NCBI GenBank assembly: GCA_014529385.2 | Contig: CM043957.1 | Location: forward strand, 69,062,503 to 69,126,502 | Source: Adiantum capillus-veneris | Lineage: Eukaryota > Streptophyta > Polypodiopsida > Polypodiales > Pteridaceae | Length of the DNA: 64,000 nt | Direction of reading: 5' to 3' | Shown: positions 34,404 to 46,696 of the stretch, piece after piece | Numbering within the stretch: the first letter of the stretch is position 1 | Layout: every line of letters begins with the position of its first letter | Program-made: the position numbers and the translations under genes | Notes under the pieces: generated by a model | Database searches by the model: none | Told to the model about the DNA's origin: nothing | Seen by the model: the letters and a program-made list of their open reading frames with translations, nothing else

Positions 34404-34540
34404 TAGCCATACCGACCTTCAAGTTGCTTCCCTCCATGTAACAACAATTTCCCTCTCCCTCAAGAGGGGAGACAAATTTTTGTACGCATATTTTGGCCCA
34501 ATAAGTCATATGTGACCTCTCGAGTATGATAAATCAATCC

Positions 34541-34594
<54 letters not shown>

Positions 34595-34709
34595 CGCTCA
34601 CATACACATCTCTTTTACACCCAGTCATCGACTATATCTTTTTGGGCTCTTGAGATTGCTCCTAAAATTACTCATCAGCTCCTCTCCGTGGTCTCTTGAA
34701 ATTGCTCCT

Positions 34710-34759
<50 letters not shown>

Positions 34760-34790
34760 CTGAAGGAGTATATACCTAATGGACAATGGA
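34404..34790. repeat. Right part of duplicated segment (copy A)
   Basis: Continues the match to copy B (36304-36640): GCCATACCGA then CCCTCCATGTAACAAC, CTCGAGTATG and two CT tracts (34542-34592 and 34716-34755). Confidence 0.8.
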
Positions 34791-35699
34791 AACTCTTCAA
34801 TGGTATCCGTTAAAGCCCTATGTATCCAGTGCATGGAGAAAATGCTTTTTTTTAATGTTCTCCCAAGAAATTAAAACATAACTTTTGTACTTTGTCTTTT
34901 GAAATCTGTAGTTGAAAGTCTCTTCTTGGCCACATTGACCGAAACCATTTCCCCATGGGTAGCTATTGAATCCTTCGAGATGAAAGAGGTGATGAACTCC
35001 GTAAGTTGCTCCACCTGACTGGCGACCAATTGGACTCGAACTGCCAATTTATGAAATCGATCATTAAAATTTTGGAGATCACGTTGCGTGATGTAATTCC
35101 AAGCACAGTTTAATGAGGAGGAGTCGATACCCTTGGAGAAAGCTCAAAATCAAAAAGGTGATTCTTAGGCAGCTCCATATCCAAAGAATCAAACATGAGG
35201 TCCATAATGCATTGCGTACGAGAGCAGGATTACTAAGTAATTGGTCAAAGCTGCTTTGATAGGTCGTAAGCTTCGTCGAATGAAGAAGATTGAAGAGTTT
35301 CTTACGATCAAAATTCTCTCATTTTTTTAAATAAATCTTCTAAATTTTGTAGCAGAGGTTTGGCGATGATTTTGCTCCGAATTTTGCTGGCCCTTTGTTA
35401 GCTTGACCTTTGTCTTCGTATAGAGAGCGCGAACGGGCAGGGGGGGTTGAATGTCATGAGAACCCTCCCTTGCTTGAAAAATCTTTTGAATTGTTCCCTA
35501 AGTCTGTCATTGGGCACCCCCAACTGAGCCTCCCAATGAGAAACAATAAGCTCTATGAGATATGGCGTTGTCGGTTGCTTGCACAGAGAAAGAGAGCCCT
35601 GTAGCGCTCTCCATATACTACGAGAAAGAGAGAGACCAAGAACGGGATTTTTCTCCCCTCCCCACAACACGAGCTCACCAAGCTCTTCATCTCACAATT
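34791..35699. other. Spacer between the duplicated segments
   Basis: No gene recognised. The frame at 35398-35670 (minus) has no domain. Confidence 0.35.
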
Positions 35700-36446
35700 C
35701 TGTTGTGGTCGATTGACACCTTCTCTCTCCTGCTAGGCAGGCCTACATGTACTCGTCCCCTTATCGAGAGCTCGAGAGAGGAAGCAGGGGTTCATGCAAG
35801 CTTTTTGTCCAAAAATAGCTCCACGCTTTCTTGAAAAACTTAGCTCTGATACCATTGTGAGACCAGAGGATGTTTGAACCTCCACTTTTCGCCCATCACT
35901 GCATTTATATAGGCACCCCCGAACTGTTCAGACTATCTCTCTTGGCCTCTGGCCCTTGACCTGACAAACCACATGCCAAGTGGACACCCATTCTTCAATT
36001 CAAGAATAGCGAGGGACTTCGCTTACTCCAACAATCACGCCTTCTTAAGTATACCAAGTTATGGATCGCAATCTATCACAACTCAAATACAAAGGTGAAG
36101 AGCTGAAGAACATACATGCGGCTAGAGAAAAAGTCAAGTGGGTGGGATATCACGAGGGAAAGCAATCATACAATAATTCTGCTCTCTCAAGCCTCCTAAC
36201 ATATTGTCAAATACTACCCTAGCCCTTAGTTCCCTTTTTTTCTCTTTGCTTGTATTGTCCATTTTGTTTGCTAAGGTTACATCCACCTAGCCACTACACA
36301 TTACCTAGCCATACCGAGCTTCAGGTCGTTTTCCTCCATGTAACAACCATTTCCCTCTCCCTCGAGAGAGGAGACACCTTTTTGTACGCTTATTTTGGTC
36401 CCATAGGTCGTATGTGACCTCTCGAGTATGGTAAATCAATCCACCC

Positions 36447-36529
<83 letters not shown>

Positions 36530-36592
36530 ATCTCTTTTACACCCAAGCATCGACTAGATATTTTTGGGCTCTTGAGATTGCTCCTAAACTTA

Positions 36593-36630
<38 letters not shown>

Positions 36631-36640
36631 CATCCATAGG
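35700..36640. repeat. Duplicated segment copy B, holding the empty insertion site
   Basis: Matches 16897-17512 joined to 34404-34790. It contains an LTR relative at 35856-35966 (minus strand, TGTCAGGTCAAGG to GGTCTCACA) with primer-site-like sequence beside it. At about 36298-36310 the sequence ACCTAGCCATACCGAG runs uninterrupted where copy A holds the 16.9-kb insertion. CT and CA tracts lie at 36448-36522 and 36596-36627. Confidence 0.85.
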
Positions 36641-39194
36641 GCAAGGACCAAAAAAGTAGAGGCTCACCGGCCAGGTGTAGTGTGAATGGTGCACAGGGCC
36701 AAAAAAGAAAACAAGAAAAGAACTTACACGACGATGACATGGCAATTTATGAGACGGACATAATGAATATATATATATAAACATAATAGCCGCTCTCTGC
36801 AGCAATCTCGACTCTCGCGTGCGCTTCCAAGCCAAGCAGCCGTCAGGTTGGTGATCCGCCCACCCTCAAAGGCCAAAATACACACACATGCGCCCCCGCA
36901 CGCACAGAGAGAGAGAGATTCTTTTGTCAGAGAAGGTTGTGTGTGTATGTGAGAGAGAGAGCTCTCTCTCTTTTGTCAGAGAAGGTTGTGTGTGTGTGTG
37001 TGTGAGCTCTCTCTCTCTCTCAAACCTATATATACTTACATACACAGGTTTGAAAGAAGACAAGTATATAACATACGCATATTTGGAGACAACAAGGTGC
37101 AGTAAGCAATATGAGGGGATTCGGCTTTTGGTGCAAGGTTCTCTTATTGTGCTGCTGTTATCTTTGTTGTGGACCGCGGAGGCGGCGACAGAATCAAAGA
37201 AGAGGCGGACTATATTGACGAGGTGCTAATTCTGGTTTCTGCTCCCTTTAATCATTCGCATAAACACACGCATGTATCACAGGAAGTATTAGACAAATTC
37301 CCATATTACATGTTGCAATGATCTCATGATGCGAGGGACGGACCGCATGCCTAGCTAGGTGTGGTTGGGGGTAGGGAAAAAGAGCTACATGGGAAAAGGT
37401 CAAAAACTTCTTGTGAATATATACATACATACATATATATATATCTATACCTATATATATATATATATATATATATAGGTGGTGGGAATTATCAACTATA
37501 TATACTAGAAGAATTTGTGACCGAAGTACTGATAATTTGTGAGGGATTTCTTGCCGAAATCTAGATTTACATCCTCTCTCGACATTATTTTGGACTTCTC
37601 TTTTAGTGGCATTATTCAGGAAAAGTTTGTCTCAGCTTACAATTTTGCCGCTTGAAAATTCAATATTCATGCCGCCGTTAGAAGCAAGAGGAAAAGGAAA
37701 TATTCTCCCTAAAATATATGAGAAAAACAGTGTGGACATGTGGAAAAATAGCTCGATCAATTTTCTAAAGTTTCCTCTTTGAAAGTGCATAGAAAGGGTT
37801 CTTGTATGGTTTTAAAAACCAGATTTTCCCGAACACTGATTATCTCGTAACTATAGCTTGATCAAAGATAGGCAGCTGAGGACAATTATGAAAGAGCTTT
37901 TCTTTTCTTGTGTTTGGAGCCACCCAGTGTTCGGGAAAATCTGGTTTTGATTATCTCGTAACTGTAGCTTGATCAAAGATAGGCAGCTGAGGACAATTAT
38001 GAAAGAGCTTTTCTTTTCTTGTGTTTGGAGTCTATTTTAGAGTCAAGTTTTGGAAGTAGAGCCATGTTAATTATATATAGTAATGGGTGGCTCAAATGTA
38101 ACTCTTCCTAATACCAGACCACCATTGTAGACGACAACAACGAGCTTTCATTGCTTTGATAGTCTTTTTACCGCCGTAGGCGACGGGAGTCTCACTCCTA
38201 TACAGTAGTGGGGTGAGGGGGTTCATGTATGTACCATTACATGTGAAGCATTTTATTTTGAGAGAGGCTCTTTGTGCTATGGACAAGGTTCTTAATTTCA
38301 TGCTCTGATGCCTTTCTTTACTTGCTAAGAATATATATATGTCCTTACAATGGAGTCTTTGACATCTATCTTTGATCCTTGTCCCTTGCATTTTTGCTAT
38401 GGACAAGGTTCTTATAAATTCCATTCTCTAATGCCTTTCTTCACTTGCGAAGAATATATTTATTGTTACCATATACATGTGGTAGTGATGTGTGTGAGCA
38501 CACTAGGACCGCCGGGGCATTTTTTCCCTCTTTAGGAGGTTTTTTCCCCCGTGCATTGTATATACGCCCATCACTCTAGGGCTATCTATCTTTCCATTGC
38601 ACACTAAGTAACACACTCTCCATTGTGTGCCTTGAGCTTCCTTCGTCTTCTCCAAGCTGTGCGTGTTTCTCTGCAACCCTAATTCCATTCTCTGATGCCT
38701 TTCTTCACTTGTGAAGAATATATTTATGTCCTTACAAGGAAGTCTTTGACATGTACGTTTGATCCGTGTGATCCCTTGCATTTTTGGCTTTCAAAAACAA
38801 GGCTTAGTACCGAAGAAGGGAGTTAGGCGTACGTTTTGACGTTTGCATGTGAGTTGGCATTGAACTCTTCTTGTGGTACTTGAGTTTGTAAATGGGTCCC
38901 TTCACTTAAGAGCTTCATATAAGAGAGCTAGCCCTACATTTGGTAGACTGGCATCTTTTTTGATAGGTAAGTTTGTAAAGAGTCTTTCCATTTAAGAGAC
39001 TTACGTGGGTCCATTTCATTAAATTGTTCTAGAATGCGAATATTGAGACCCTTCGCCGTAATGTTTATAACAAGACAAAAAAATTGACAAGCTAGCATAG
39101 TTTCAATGATTTGGTTTAGTCAAAACCAGAAATGAGCCTTCATTAGCACACCATACCATCTTCATTGTTCAAAGTTTGATAGGTAGCTGTAATT
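36641..39194. other. Unassigned sequence with small duplications
   Basis: No secure gene. A TATA-like stretch (36768-36780) is followed by a short frame (about 37110-37229) with a hydrophobic stretch LIVLLLSLLWTAEAATE that looks like a signal peptide and could be a first exon; support is weak. TA-rich microsatellite at 37424-37478. Around 38277, 38397 and 38690 the words GCCTTTCTTxACTTG and TTTGACAT recur. The part between 38487 and 38680 (TGTGTGAGCACAC to CTCTGCAACC, with TTTTTTCCCCC) resembles a copia-type solo LTR, but no target duplication was found. Confidence 0.35.
37815..38031. repeat. 111-bp tandem duplication joined by a 24-bp inverted repeat
   Basis: GATTATCTCGTAACT and the following approximately 82 bp occur at 37838 and 37949 with one difference noted. 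37815-37838 and 37925-37948 are exact reverse complements (AAAACCAGATTTTCCC and GGGAAAATCTGGTTTT cores). Confidence 0.9.
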
Positions 39195-39504
39195 CACAAG
39201 AAGTTATGAACAAATTCTCACAATATTTCCCACATTGTGACTTACCACAACATCATGAGCTTCTGTGAGGGGGGCGCTGCATACCTAGCTAGGTACGATT
39301 GAGGGCAGGGGACCGCCGACCCCGGCCCCGTGGGGATTGAGGGCAGGGGACCGCCGACCCCCCCCACGGGGCCGGCGGTCCCCTGCCCCCAATCGTACCT
39401 AGCTAGATATGCGGTGCCTCTCGAGCAGAAGCTCATGATGTTATGCATTGTATGAAAAACACTGAGAAAGACTCTGTTTTTCTACATGAGAAAATCTTCT
39501 TGTG
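39195..39504 (+). mobile_element. Foldback MITE, copy 1
   Basis: Ends CACAAGAAG and CTTCTTGTG. Inside are inverted words CATCATGAGCTTCTG/AGAAGCTCATGATG and CCTAGCTAGGTACGATT, with a GC-rich hairpin core (GGGGACCGCCGACCCC and GGGGCCGGCGGTCCCC). The minus-strand frame inside is an artefact. No clear target duplication. Confidence 0.75.
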
Positions 39505-40707
39505 TAATGGACGCATGTAAAGGTCTTTCTTATCTCCTTTTCTGTACTTTTTCTTGCAGTGTGCCTTATTTGAAGACTCCCAGGTGTCGGCATGTTTGGG
39601 CGTTTTTCTTCATCGAATTCAGCGTTTTGTAATATAGGACAAGCACTAGGACAGGTTTGACAAAGAAGATTCGGCTACAATTCTAGGAATCATCGCCTAC
39701 CAAAATGGATCTTATCTAGGCAGCAAATTAAGCAGCCGTTAAGCTGATTGAATCGATGTATAATTTGTACATCGAAGCGTCGAGTGGCATGCAGGCTGCA
39801 GACCTCCGGCAGTAATTCTAAAGAATTATAATTAGCAGCAGATAAGCAGCAGCAAGAAAGTTGTGTGGAAATGGTTTTGGACGAAAAGACGTTCTGCCAT
39901 GATTATGTACTTTCCTTTGGCACATTCTCGAACAAAAAAATTAGCAAACCTGGTTGTACTTGTACATAGCTAGGAGCTTCATTTTTTTTTTCAAAATCAA
40001 GGGGAATAGAGGATTATTTTTACTTCTGGCCTTGTTTTGAAGTAGCTTAATTTCTAATTAAAAACAGATGTCAACTTATTTATCAGATTACATATACAAA
40101 AATAAAAGGCGGCACTTAGTTAATGCCTCTCTAATACTTCCATCATAGGATTTGACACCCATCTGTTCTTATTAAGGCATTTTTTCCATCGTATGAAGGT
40201 CGAAATTTTCATGAGTCTATCAGTAGATAAATGAATATACACATTTAATTAATAAAACACGGATTTTATTGTTCACCAAACAAGTTTAATCCTTCTTACA
40301 TTCTATACCAATTATATTGTCATTAAGTTACGAAAATTGATGTCTGATTTAATTGTGATACTTCATAATTAGGTCATTGTTAGAATGGCAATAAGAAGAT
40401 ATGCTCTCCTAATATCTAGGGAAGGGTACTACTTCCCATTACCCGTCTTTTTAACAGAATAGCGAGCCCTTCAAATCCGAGGCTTTCCTACAAGAAATAA
40501 ATTAAGCTTGGAAATTAGGTCACACAAGCTGTAATGATCTCTTTTTGCTCCTCGTTATTTGAGTCAAGATCTAAATAAAACATTTCCGACATTTCATCTT
40601 CTCTTTCCTAAAGTGTAAAAGCATTTCGTGCGGAAACTCCGCGTTTCAGAATGAAATGTTTCAAGGCTGAAACATCTTGTGGCACGCTGCTTGGAATAAA
40701 GCACCAT

Positions 40708-40911
40708 CACAAGAAGTTTTGGACAAATTCTCACAATATTTCCCGCATTGTGACTTACCTCAACATTATGAGCTTCTGTGAGGGAGGCGCCGCATACCTA
40801 GCTAGGTATGCAGTGCCTCTCGAGGAGAAGCTCGTGATGCTATGCATTGTATGAAAAACAATGAGAAAGACTCCGTTTTCCTACACGAGAAAATTTCTAA
40901 ATCTTCATGTG
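40708..40911 (+). mobile_element. Foldback MITE, copy 2 (core deleted)
   Basis: Same outer sequence as copy 1 (CACAAGAAGTTTTGGACAAA to AAATCTTCATGTG). The GC-rich core is missing, leaving a single CCTAGCTAGGTATGC centre. Confidence 0.75.
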
Positions 40912-41247
40912 CATGCCTCATGCATGATCCATAAGGAAAGTCTAAGCGTCTTAGCTGTTGTAAAGTACTCCGAGCATCTCAAGCAGGGTCACCTGCATAA
41001 CTTTAGTAAGTGTCACTTTCATGTCTAACAATTATGACTAGGAGCATAAACATATCAAGCTCCCCCTTACTGCCCGGTACAAGCATAGTCCATTTGCCTA
41101 TGAAGAGTCGCAATAAACACTGCACCTAGACAGTTTTATCGCATTATGTATGCCTCGAATTTGCAGGCAAAAAATGTTGTATGGGTGTGCAATGACATCT
41201 CCTGCATAAAGCCCATAATTATTTAGTATCAACCACACCCGCAGCCT

Positions 41248-41750
41248 CTAGCGAAAGCTATCACGATGGACAGCTATGAAATCGTACACCTCACTCTGCC
41301 AAAAAATGATTTAGTCTCTAATGCTTCTAAGCCCAGTTGAGGCATGCACAGGAAAGGCACTACACAAGAAGATTTAGAAATATTCTCATGTAGGAAAACG
41401 GAGTCTTTTTCAATGTTTTTCATACAATGCATAACATCATGAGCTTCTGCTCGAGAGGCACCACATACCTAGCTAGGTACGATTGGGGGCAGGGGACCCC
41501 CAGCCCCCCCACCGGGCCGGTGGCCCCTTGCCCCCAATCGTACCTAGCTAGGTATGCGGTGCCTCCCTCACGAAAGCTCATGATGTTGAGGTAAGTCACA
41601 ATGTGGGAATTATTGTGAGAATTTGTCCAAAACTTCTAGTGAGCTAGCGAAAGCTATCACGATGGACAGCTATGAAATCGTAACTCTGCCAAAAAATGAT
41701 TTAGTCTCTAATGCTTCTAAGCCCAGTTGAGGCACAAAGGAAAGGCACAA
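41248..41750. repeat. About 105-bp direct duplication flanking MITE copy 3
   Basis: 41248-41361 and 41644-41750 share CTAGCGAAAGCTATCACGAT through GAGGCA and GGAAAGGCAC, with small gaps. The MITE at 41362-41643 lies exactly between them. Confidence 0.8.
41362..41643 (-). mobile_element. Foldback MITE, copy 3 (inverted)
   Basis: Reverse-oriented relative of copies 1 and 2, with ends reading CACTACACAAGAAG (from 41359) and CTTCTAGTG. CACTA-like ends suggest mobilisation by a CACTA transposase, which is an inference. The core holds GATTGGGGGCAGGGGACC and its inverted partner. Confidence 0.7.
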
Positions 41751-42047
41751 CCTCAAAGGTTGCATCCCTAATTAACCCTTGTTTTAGAAAAGCCAAAACA
41801 ACATGCAACATCCAAAGGTTCATCCCCAAGCGTTTGTGTGCGTGCGCGATTGAACCAAATGCTTGTGCACAGTAGCGCGCGTGTCCCATATTTGCGGTGC
41901 CAAATGCGGAGATGACAAAGCCAGTGTATATCCAATGTCCATGCTCATGTTGATGTGAGTATGCAGGGTCATAGCATTCCTTCCTCGCAATCATGGCATG
42001 CCGTCAGAAATGTCCAGTAAAAGCTGATTAAAACGAGTATGAAAATG

Positions 42048-42085
42048 GTAGCACACACGCATTCTACTGTCTGAGTGTGTGTGAG

Positions 42086-42125
<40 letters not shown>

Positions 42126-42232
42126 GTCCAAGCTCAGATTAAGGGTCTACATCCCCCTGAAGCATGCCCATGTCCAACGTCGAGATAAAATTGTTAGCAC
42201 AACACGCATTCTACTGTCTGAGTGTGTGTGAG

Positions 42233-42279
<47 letters not shown>

Positions 42280-42345
42280 AGATTAAGGGACTACATACCC
42301 TGAAGCGTGCCCACTGCCCAACGTCGGGACGATGAGTTCAAGCTC
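42048..42345. repeat. Tandem duplication with (CT)n tracts
   Basis: CGCATTCTACTGTCTGAGTG, a GTGTGAGAGT(CT)n tract and CAGATTAAGGG...CTACAT...CCTGAAGC(A/G)TGCCCA occur twice (from about 42058 and 42204). CT tracts of different lengths are at about 42089-42121 and 42236-42277. Further CT tracts lie at 42608-42622 and 42640-42697. Confidence 0.8.
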
Positions 42346-42637
42346 AGCCCATACCATCTCTGGCATCGCCCACAAAACTCTGCTAGACCCGTCAGATGGG
42401 ATCCACGGTCTCAAACAGGCTAGGTGCCGCGATTGGATACCCACCGTCGAATCCTAGTCAAACTTAAAACTTAAGGTGATTGAACCCCATGCAATCCCTC
42501 GCTAAATTCCAAGTGAACTATCTACCCCATGTGATCTTATGTGCTCGCAAGTGAACCAAAAGTGTTGTTTGTGAGAACTTATTGGTACTAGTGTGGCCCA
42601 CAGGCACCTCTCTCTCTCTCTATTTTCGCACAAGTTG

Positions 42638-42698
<61 letters not shown>

Positions 42699-42699
42699 A

Positions 42700-43827
42700 T
42701 CGTTCTCCGCCCGGATTGCAAGCCATACCCGTCAGATGAAGGAGGTTCTGACGCGTGGAAGGGAGGGGGGCCCGGAATCCCTCCCCCCATTATAGATAGT
42801 ATAGATGACCCTTGCCAAAAGAAGATGGGTTCCTAGGGGTGGATGATGTTCACTTTCTGACTACACTAGCTCACATCATCTGATGAGCATGGGTTGTTGG
42901 TCCCTCGTGACTCTAGAGGTGTCAATAATAATGAAAGATATGCAATTAGCATGCAAAATTAAGGACATAGACTAAATCTCTCGCACATTGGTTTATATTT
43001 TTAGTGTGTTTCTGTCTTTGCAATCAATAGCAAGCCTTTTCAGAATTGTTTAAGTGAATGTCTTGTTGGTTTTAAATGAGTTGTTAGATGAGCTATTCCT
43101 ATAGGTGTAAACCTAGTTATTAATAGATAGTTTGTCAGTTTAATAGCATGCCCAAATACCAAACCAGCTATGATGTAATGCAGGAGGTTGAAAGTGACAA
43201 AAAATATTGCCCAATCATGATGGTATGAGCTATAACTTAGGGTCCAAGAGATAGCCGAAAGGGGTGCCATAAGGGGTGCAAAATGGCCCTACATCACCTT
43301 TACATGCCATAGAGGCCCTATGATCATGTTGAGTGTGCAATGAAAACTCGGCACACTGGTACGGCGATAAGAGGGAGGGACTGAGGGGGTCATGTGGGAG
43401 CGTGCTCTATGTCACAATGCACGATAGTAGGAGAATAGCAGACCAGACGGCTCATGTGTTTCTGTGTGTGGGTGGGTGTGTGTGTCCTAGCATGCCATGT
43501 GTCGTAGTGCATGGCAATAGCAAGGTAGTTGGCCACACAATGGACGTATGTGCGTTAGTCGTTCTATGGAACGGTGCTTACCACGGGGGCATCACCTCGA
43601 TTACAGAGGGAATACGGTGTCCTTGTGGTAAGTATTGGCTCATACTACATCATTTGGGAGGCCATTTGGAGAGCCTTATTGAGGAGAGAGAAAAGGAGGC
43701 GCATCCAATGAACAGCAAGCCAACGTAATATAGAAATACGAAGCCCACTAAATTGGTAAAGATTGCTAATTTTTGTCCTATAAGTTTATTTGTGAAACTA
43801 TTTCACACCTGCCACATACATGTTGCA
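42700..43827. other. Unassigned sequence before the copia element
   Basis: No gene recognised. The frame at 43333-43728 (131 codons, ATG) has no domain. After its stop the same frame stays open to the copia insertion and continues beyond it in the 54541-54915 frame. Confidence 0.35.
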
Positions 43828-43832
43828 AAGAC

Positions 43833-44111
43833 TGTAGACATGTAGTAGTGTTAGTGTGTATACGCGCTTCACCAGGGGCACTTTTCTCCCACTGGGTTTT
43901 TCCCCCTGGACATCTGGTGTGAAAGGACACCTTATCTCTTAGGGTCTCATATAAGCTTTGTAGCTCTGAGTTTGTATATACTCTATTATTCTAATACAAA
44001 GAGATCGACTACAGAGATCTCGTACGCAAGCTCTGTGTCTTCTCCTTCTCCATCTTCTTCCTACTCTGAGTTGTTGTCTTCCTTCTGTTTCCTGTTTCAT
44101 CATCTTCAACA
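43833..44111 (+). repeat. 5' LTR of the copia element (279 bp)
   Basis: TGTAGACATGTAG to TCTTCAACA. GTATATACTCTATT is a likely TATA region. Followed two bases later by the primer site. Confidence 0.95.
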
Positions 44112-44507
44112 ATTGGTATCAGAGCAAGGTGATTTCCAGAGCCTCTACTTGCGTTTTCGCGTCTGCGCGCGCAATCACAGTTTTCAGGCAGTTTTCGGAA
44201 AATTTGCTCGTGGGAGTATCCTCGACGTTCCGAGAGTATTCTGTTTAGGTGACCTGGGTTTTACCCCCCTTTCGAAGCCGTTCGAGCCCTCAAAATTTTG
44301 TTCTGAGCAGCGTAGCAGAAGTTACTTTTCGGAGGCGTTTAGATCAAGAGGGTGTGCTTTTTGACAGATTTTCTTCAGGTAAACAGTTCTTTTGGGAAGC
44401 AGCTTGTCTTAGCTTTGTGCTGAGATTTTGTGTAGAGTTTTGCTTGGATTGGAGAGGAGATTTGTGAATCTCTTGGGTTCTTTTGCTCTCTTGTGTGCAT
44501 CCACAGT

Positions 44508-46079
44508 ATGGCTCAATCTACGGAGAAAGAGATTTTTGGTGCCTTTACATCCGAAGACAAATTGGATGGTACCAACTATTCTCTTTGGTCTTTTATGGCC
44601 AAAAATGTTTTGGTTGGTAAAGGATTGTGGGATTATGTATCTGGAGATGAAGTTCGTCCAGGTAGCATTGCACCTGCCACGCCTGGTCGTGGTGCAGCTG
44701 TTGGTGCAGGACCCTCACAAGTCACTCCAGAGCAAAAGAGATGGGATACTAAAGATGCACAAGCTATGATTGTGATTGCCTTAACCATAAAGAGGACAAT
44801 CACACCACATATCAGATCTTGCAGAACTTATGAGGATGCTTGGAACACTCTGTAAGCTATGTTTGGAGGAAGAAACGCTGCCAGAATAGAGTTTTTGAAG
44901 AAACAACTTGACAAAATACAGATGGACGAAGGTGACGATATCGTCGAGCATCTTACAAAAATCAAGGATCTTAAAGAGCAATTGCTTAGCATTGATGAAG
45001 TGATTCCAGAGAAGGACTTGGTTTCCAAAACACTCAATTCACTACCACCATCTTATTTGACTTTTCAGACTTCTTTGACTCTGTCTTTGCGAGCTAATCC
45101 CGAGCCTCTTCATTTTGAAGAGTTAGTGGCTTTGCTATTGCAGGAGGATCAATCACGTAAGAACAAGTCTTTACAGGTGGATGGTATGGATCATGCTCTT
45201 GTTGTACATAACAAAAACAAGGGTAAAGAGAGTGCTCATCACTCCAAGTCTGGTGCAGGACAGTCTTCAGAGAAGTCTAAAGGTGATTCCGACAAGTCCA
45301 AGAAGAAAGGTAAATGTCACTAATGTAAGAAACCTGGTCACTACATTAGTAAGTGTAAAAAGCGAATTGCTAAAGAAAAGAAGAAAGAGTCAAGTTTGGT
45401 TGTTTCAGCTTCTGGTGATTCTTCTACAGCTAAAGAAGAGTCTGCAAACTTTGTGCAGGATTCTTATGCTTTCATAGTATGTTCACATTTTTCTGCTTAC
45501 AGTGTTGACAAGACACAAATGATTTGGTACTTTGATAGTGGTGCATCCAGGCATATTACTTCAAGGAAGGATTTGTTTTGTTCATTGGATGCAGCTCCAG
45601 CAGGAAAGAAGGTGACATGTGCAAATAATGCTTCTTATCCAATCAAAGGCGTTGGTAAGATTTTGATTACCATTTCAGATGGTTCAGATTTATGCTTGCC
45701 AGATGTCTTATATGTTCCAGGGATCAAGAAGAATTTGTTGTCTATATCCTCTCTTGCAAAAGATGATCTTCGGGTCATTTTTGAGGATGACAGATGTGTT
45801 GTACGAGATCCAGAGAATGGTTATTCTCTTATCACTACAGGTACGCTGGAAAATGGACTATTTGTGCTAGATCGTTATAAAAAGCAGATTCAGGTATGTA
45901 TTGCAGAAACAAAGACTCAGGCCATGCAGGATGCTGAGTTGTGGCATGCTAGATTTGGGCATGTTAGTTATGGCAGTTTGATGACTTTACAACGTCATAA
46001 TATGGTGCATGATTTGTCTTTATTGGAGATGCCACCAAGACATGTATGTGAAGGTTGCGTTCTTGGAAAGATGCACAGA
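44508..46079 (+). pseudogene. Copia gag, protease and start of integrase (5' part of polyprotein)
   Basis: The frame opens at ATG 44508 (MAQSTEKEIFG) and stays in one frame to the CACTA insertion. The Gag (UBN2-type) region reads KLDGTNYSLWSFMAKNVL, then KKQLDKIQMDEGDDIVEHL. In-frame stops are TAA at 44853 (where CAA is likely, a C-to-T change) and TAA at 45321, which removes one spacer residue of the zinc knuckle C-H-stop-C-KKPGHYISKC. Protease follows with WYFDSGASRHIT (active Asp, near 45528). The gag-pre-integrase region ends HVCEGCVLGKMHR just before the insertion. It would make the particle and mature the enzymes, but full translation is blocked by the two stops. Confidence 0.93.
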
Positions 46080-46119
46080 CACTACAAGAGGTTGTGTGCT
46101 CTTGTGACGTTGTTAGCGA

Positions 46120-46345
46120 CGGAAATACACTGGGTTTTTATAACCCCCGGCGTTGCTAAAACCGTCGCTACGAGCGTCGCTATATGCGTCGCTATCAGCA
46201 TCGCTATATAGAGACGCTCATAGCGACGCTTATAGAGACGCTCATAGCAAAGCTTATAGCGACGTTTACACAGAAGACTATAGCGACGCTCATAACGACG
46301 CTACAGAGCCATAAATAGCGACGGTTATAGCGACGTGCGAGAGAA
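46120..46345. repeat. CACTA left subterminal repeats
   Basis: Many direct and inverted copies of TAGCGACGCT and GCGTCGCTAT. They match the right subterminal stretch 51510-51610. In CACTA elements such arrays bind the TNPA-like protein. Confidence 0.9.
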
Positions 46346-46696
46346 ATTTTTTTTGGTGGCAGGGCATTCAAGGCCACCCATCAACCATATTGTACTTGAT
46401 TCACTTTTTAAAAAAAGTGCAAGGGTAGATAATAGACCCAAAATAGTCACCCACAAGACGCATTGTTTGCAAAATTGACAATTGTACACATCATAGGCAA
46501 AATGAATTGATTGGCAAATGTAATAATGACAATTGTACAACATCATAGGCATAAAGAATTGATTGGCAAAAGGAACTGCGGTGACAAATGTAATAATATA
46601 CATGGTTCAAAAAGACGTATAAAATCCGTCTCATGATACATAAGCTATGAGAAACCCTAAACTAATGCTATCTAGCTACGGCTAAACTGACGTCGT

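Noticed and set aside
37110-37229. Signal-peptide-like frame as a secreted-protein first exon
   Set aside because: No second exon or homologous domain could be found nearby; kept only as a remark.
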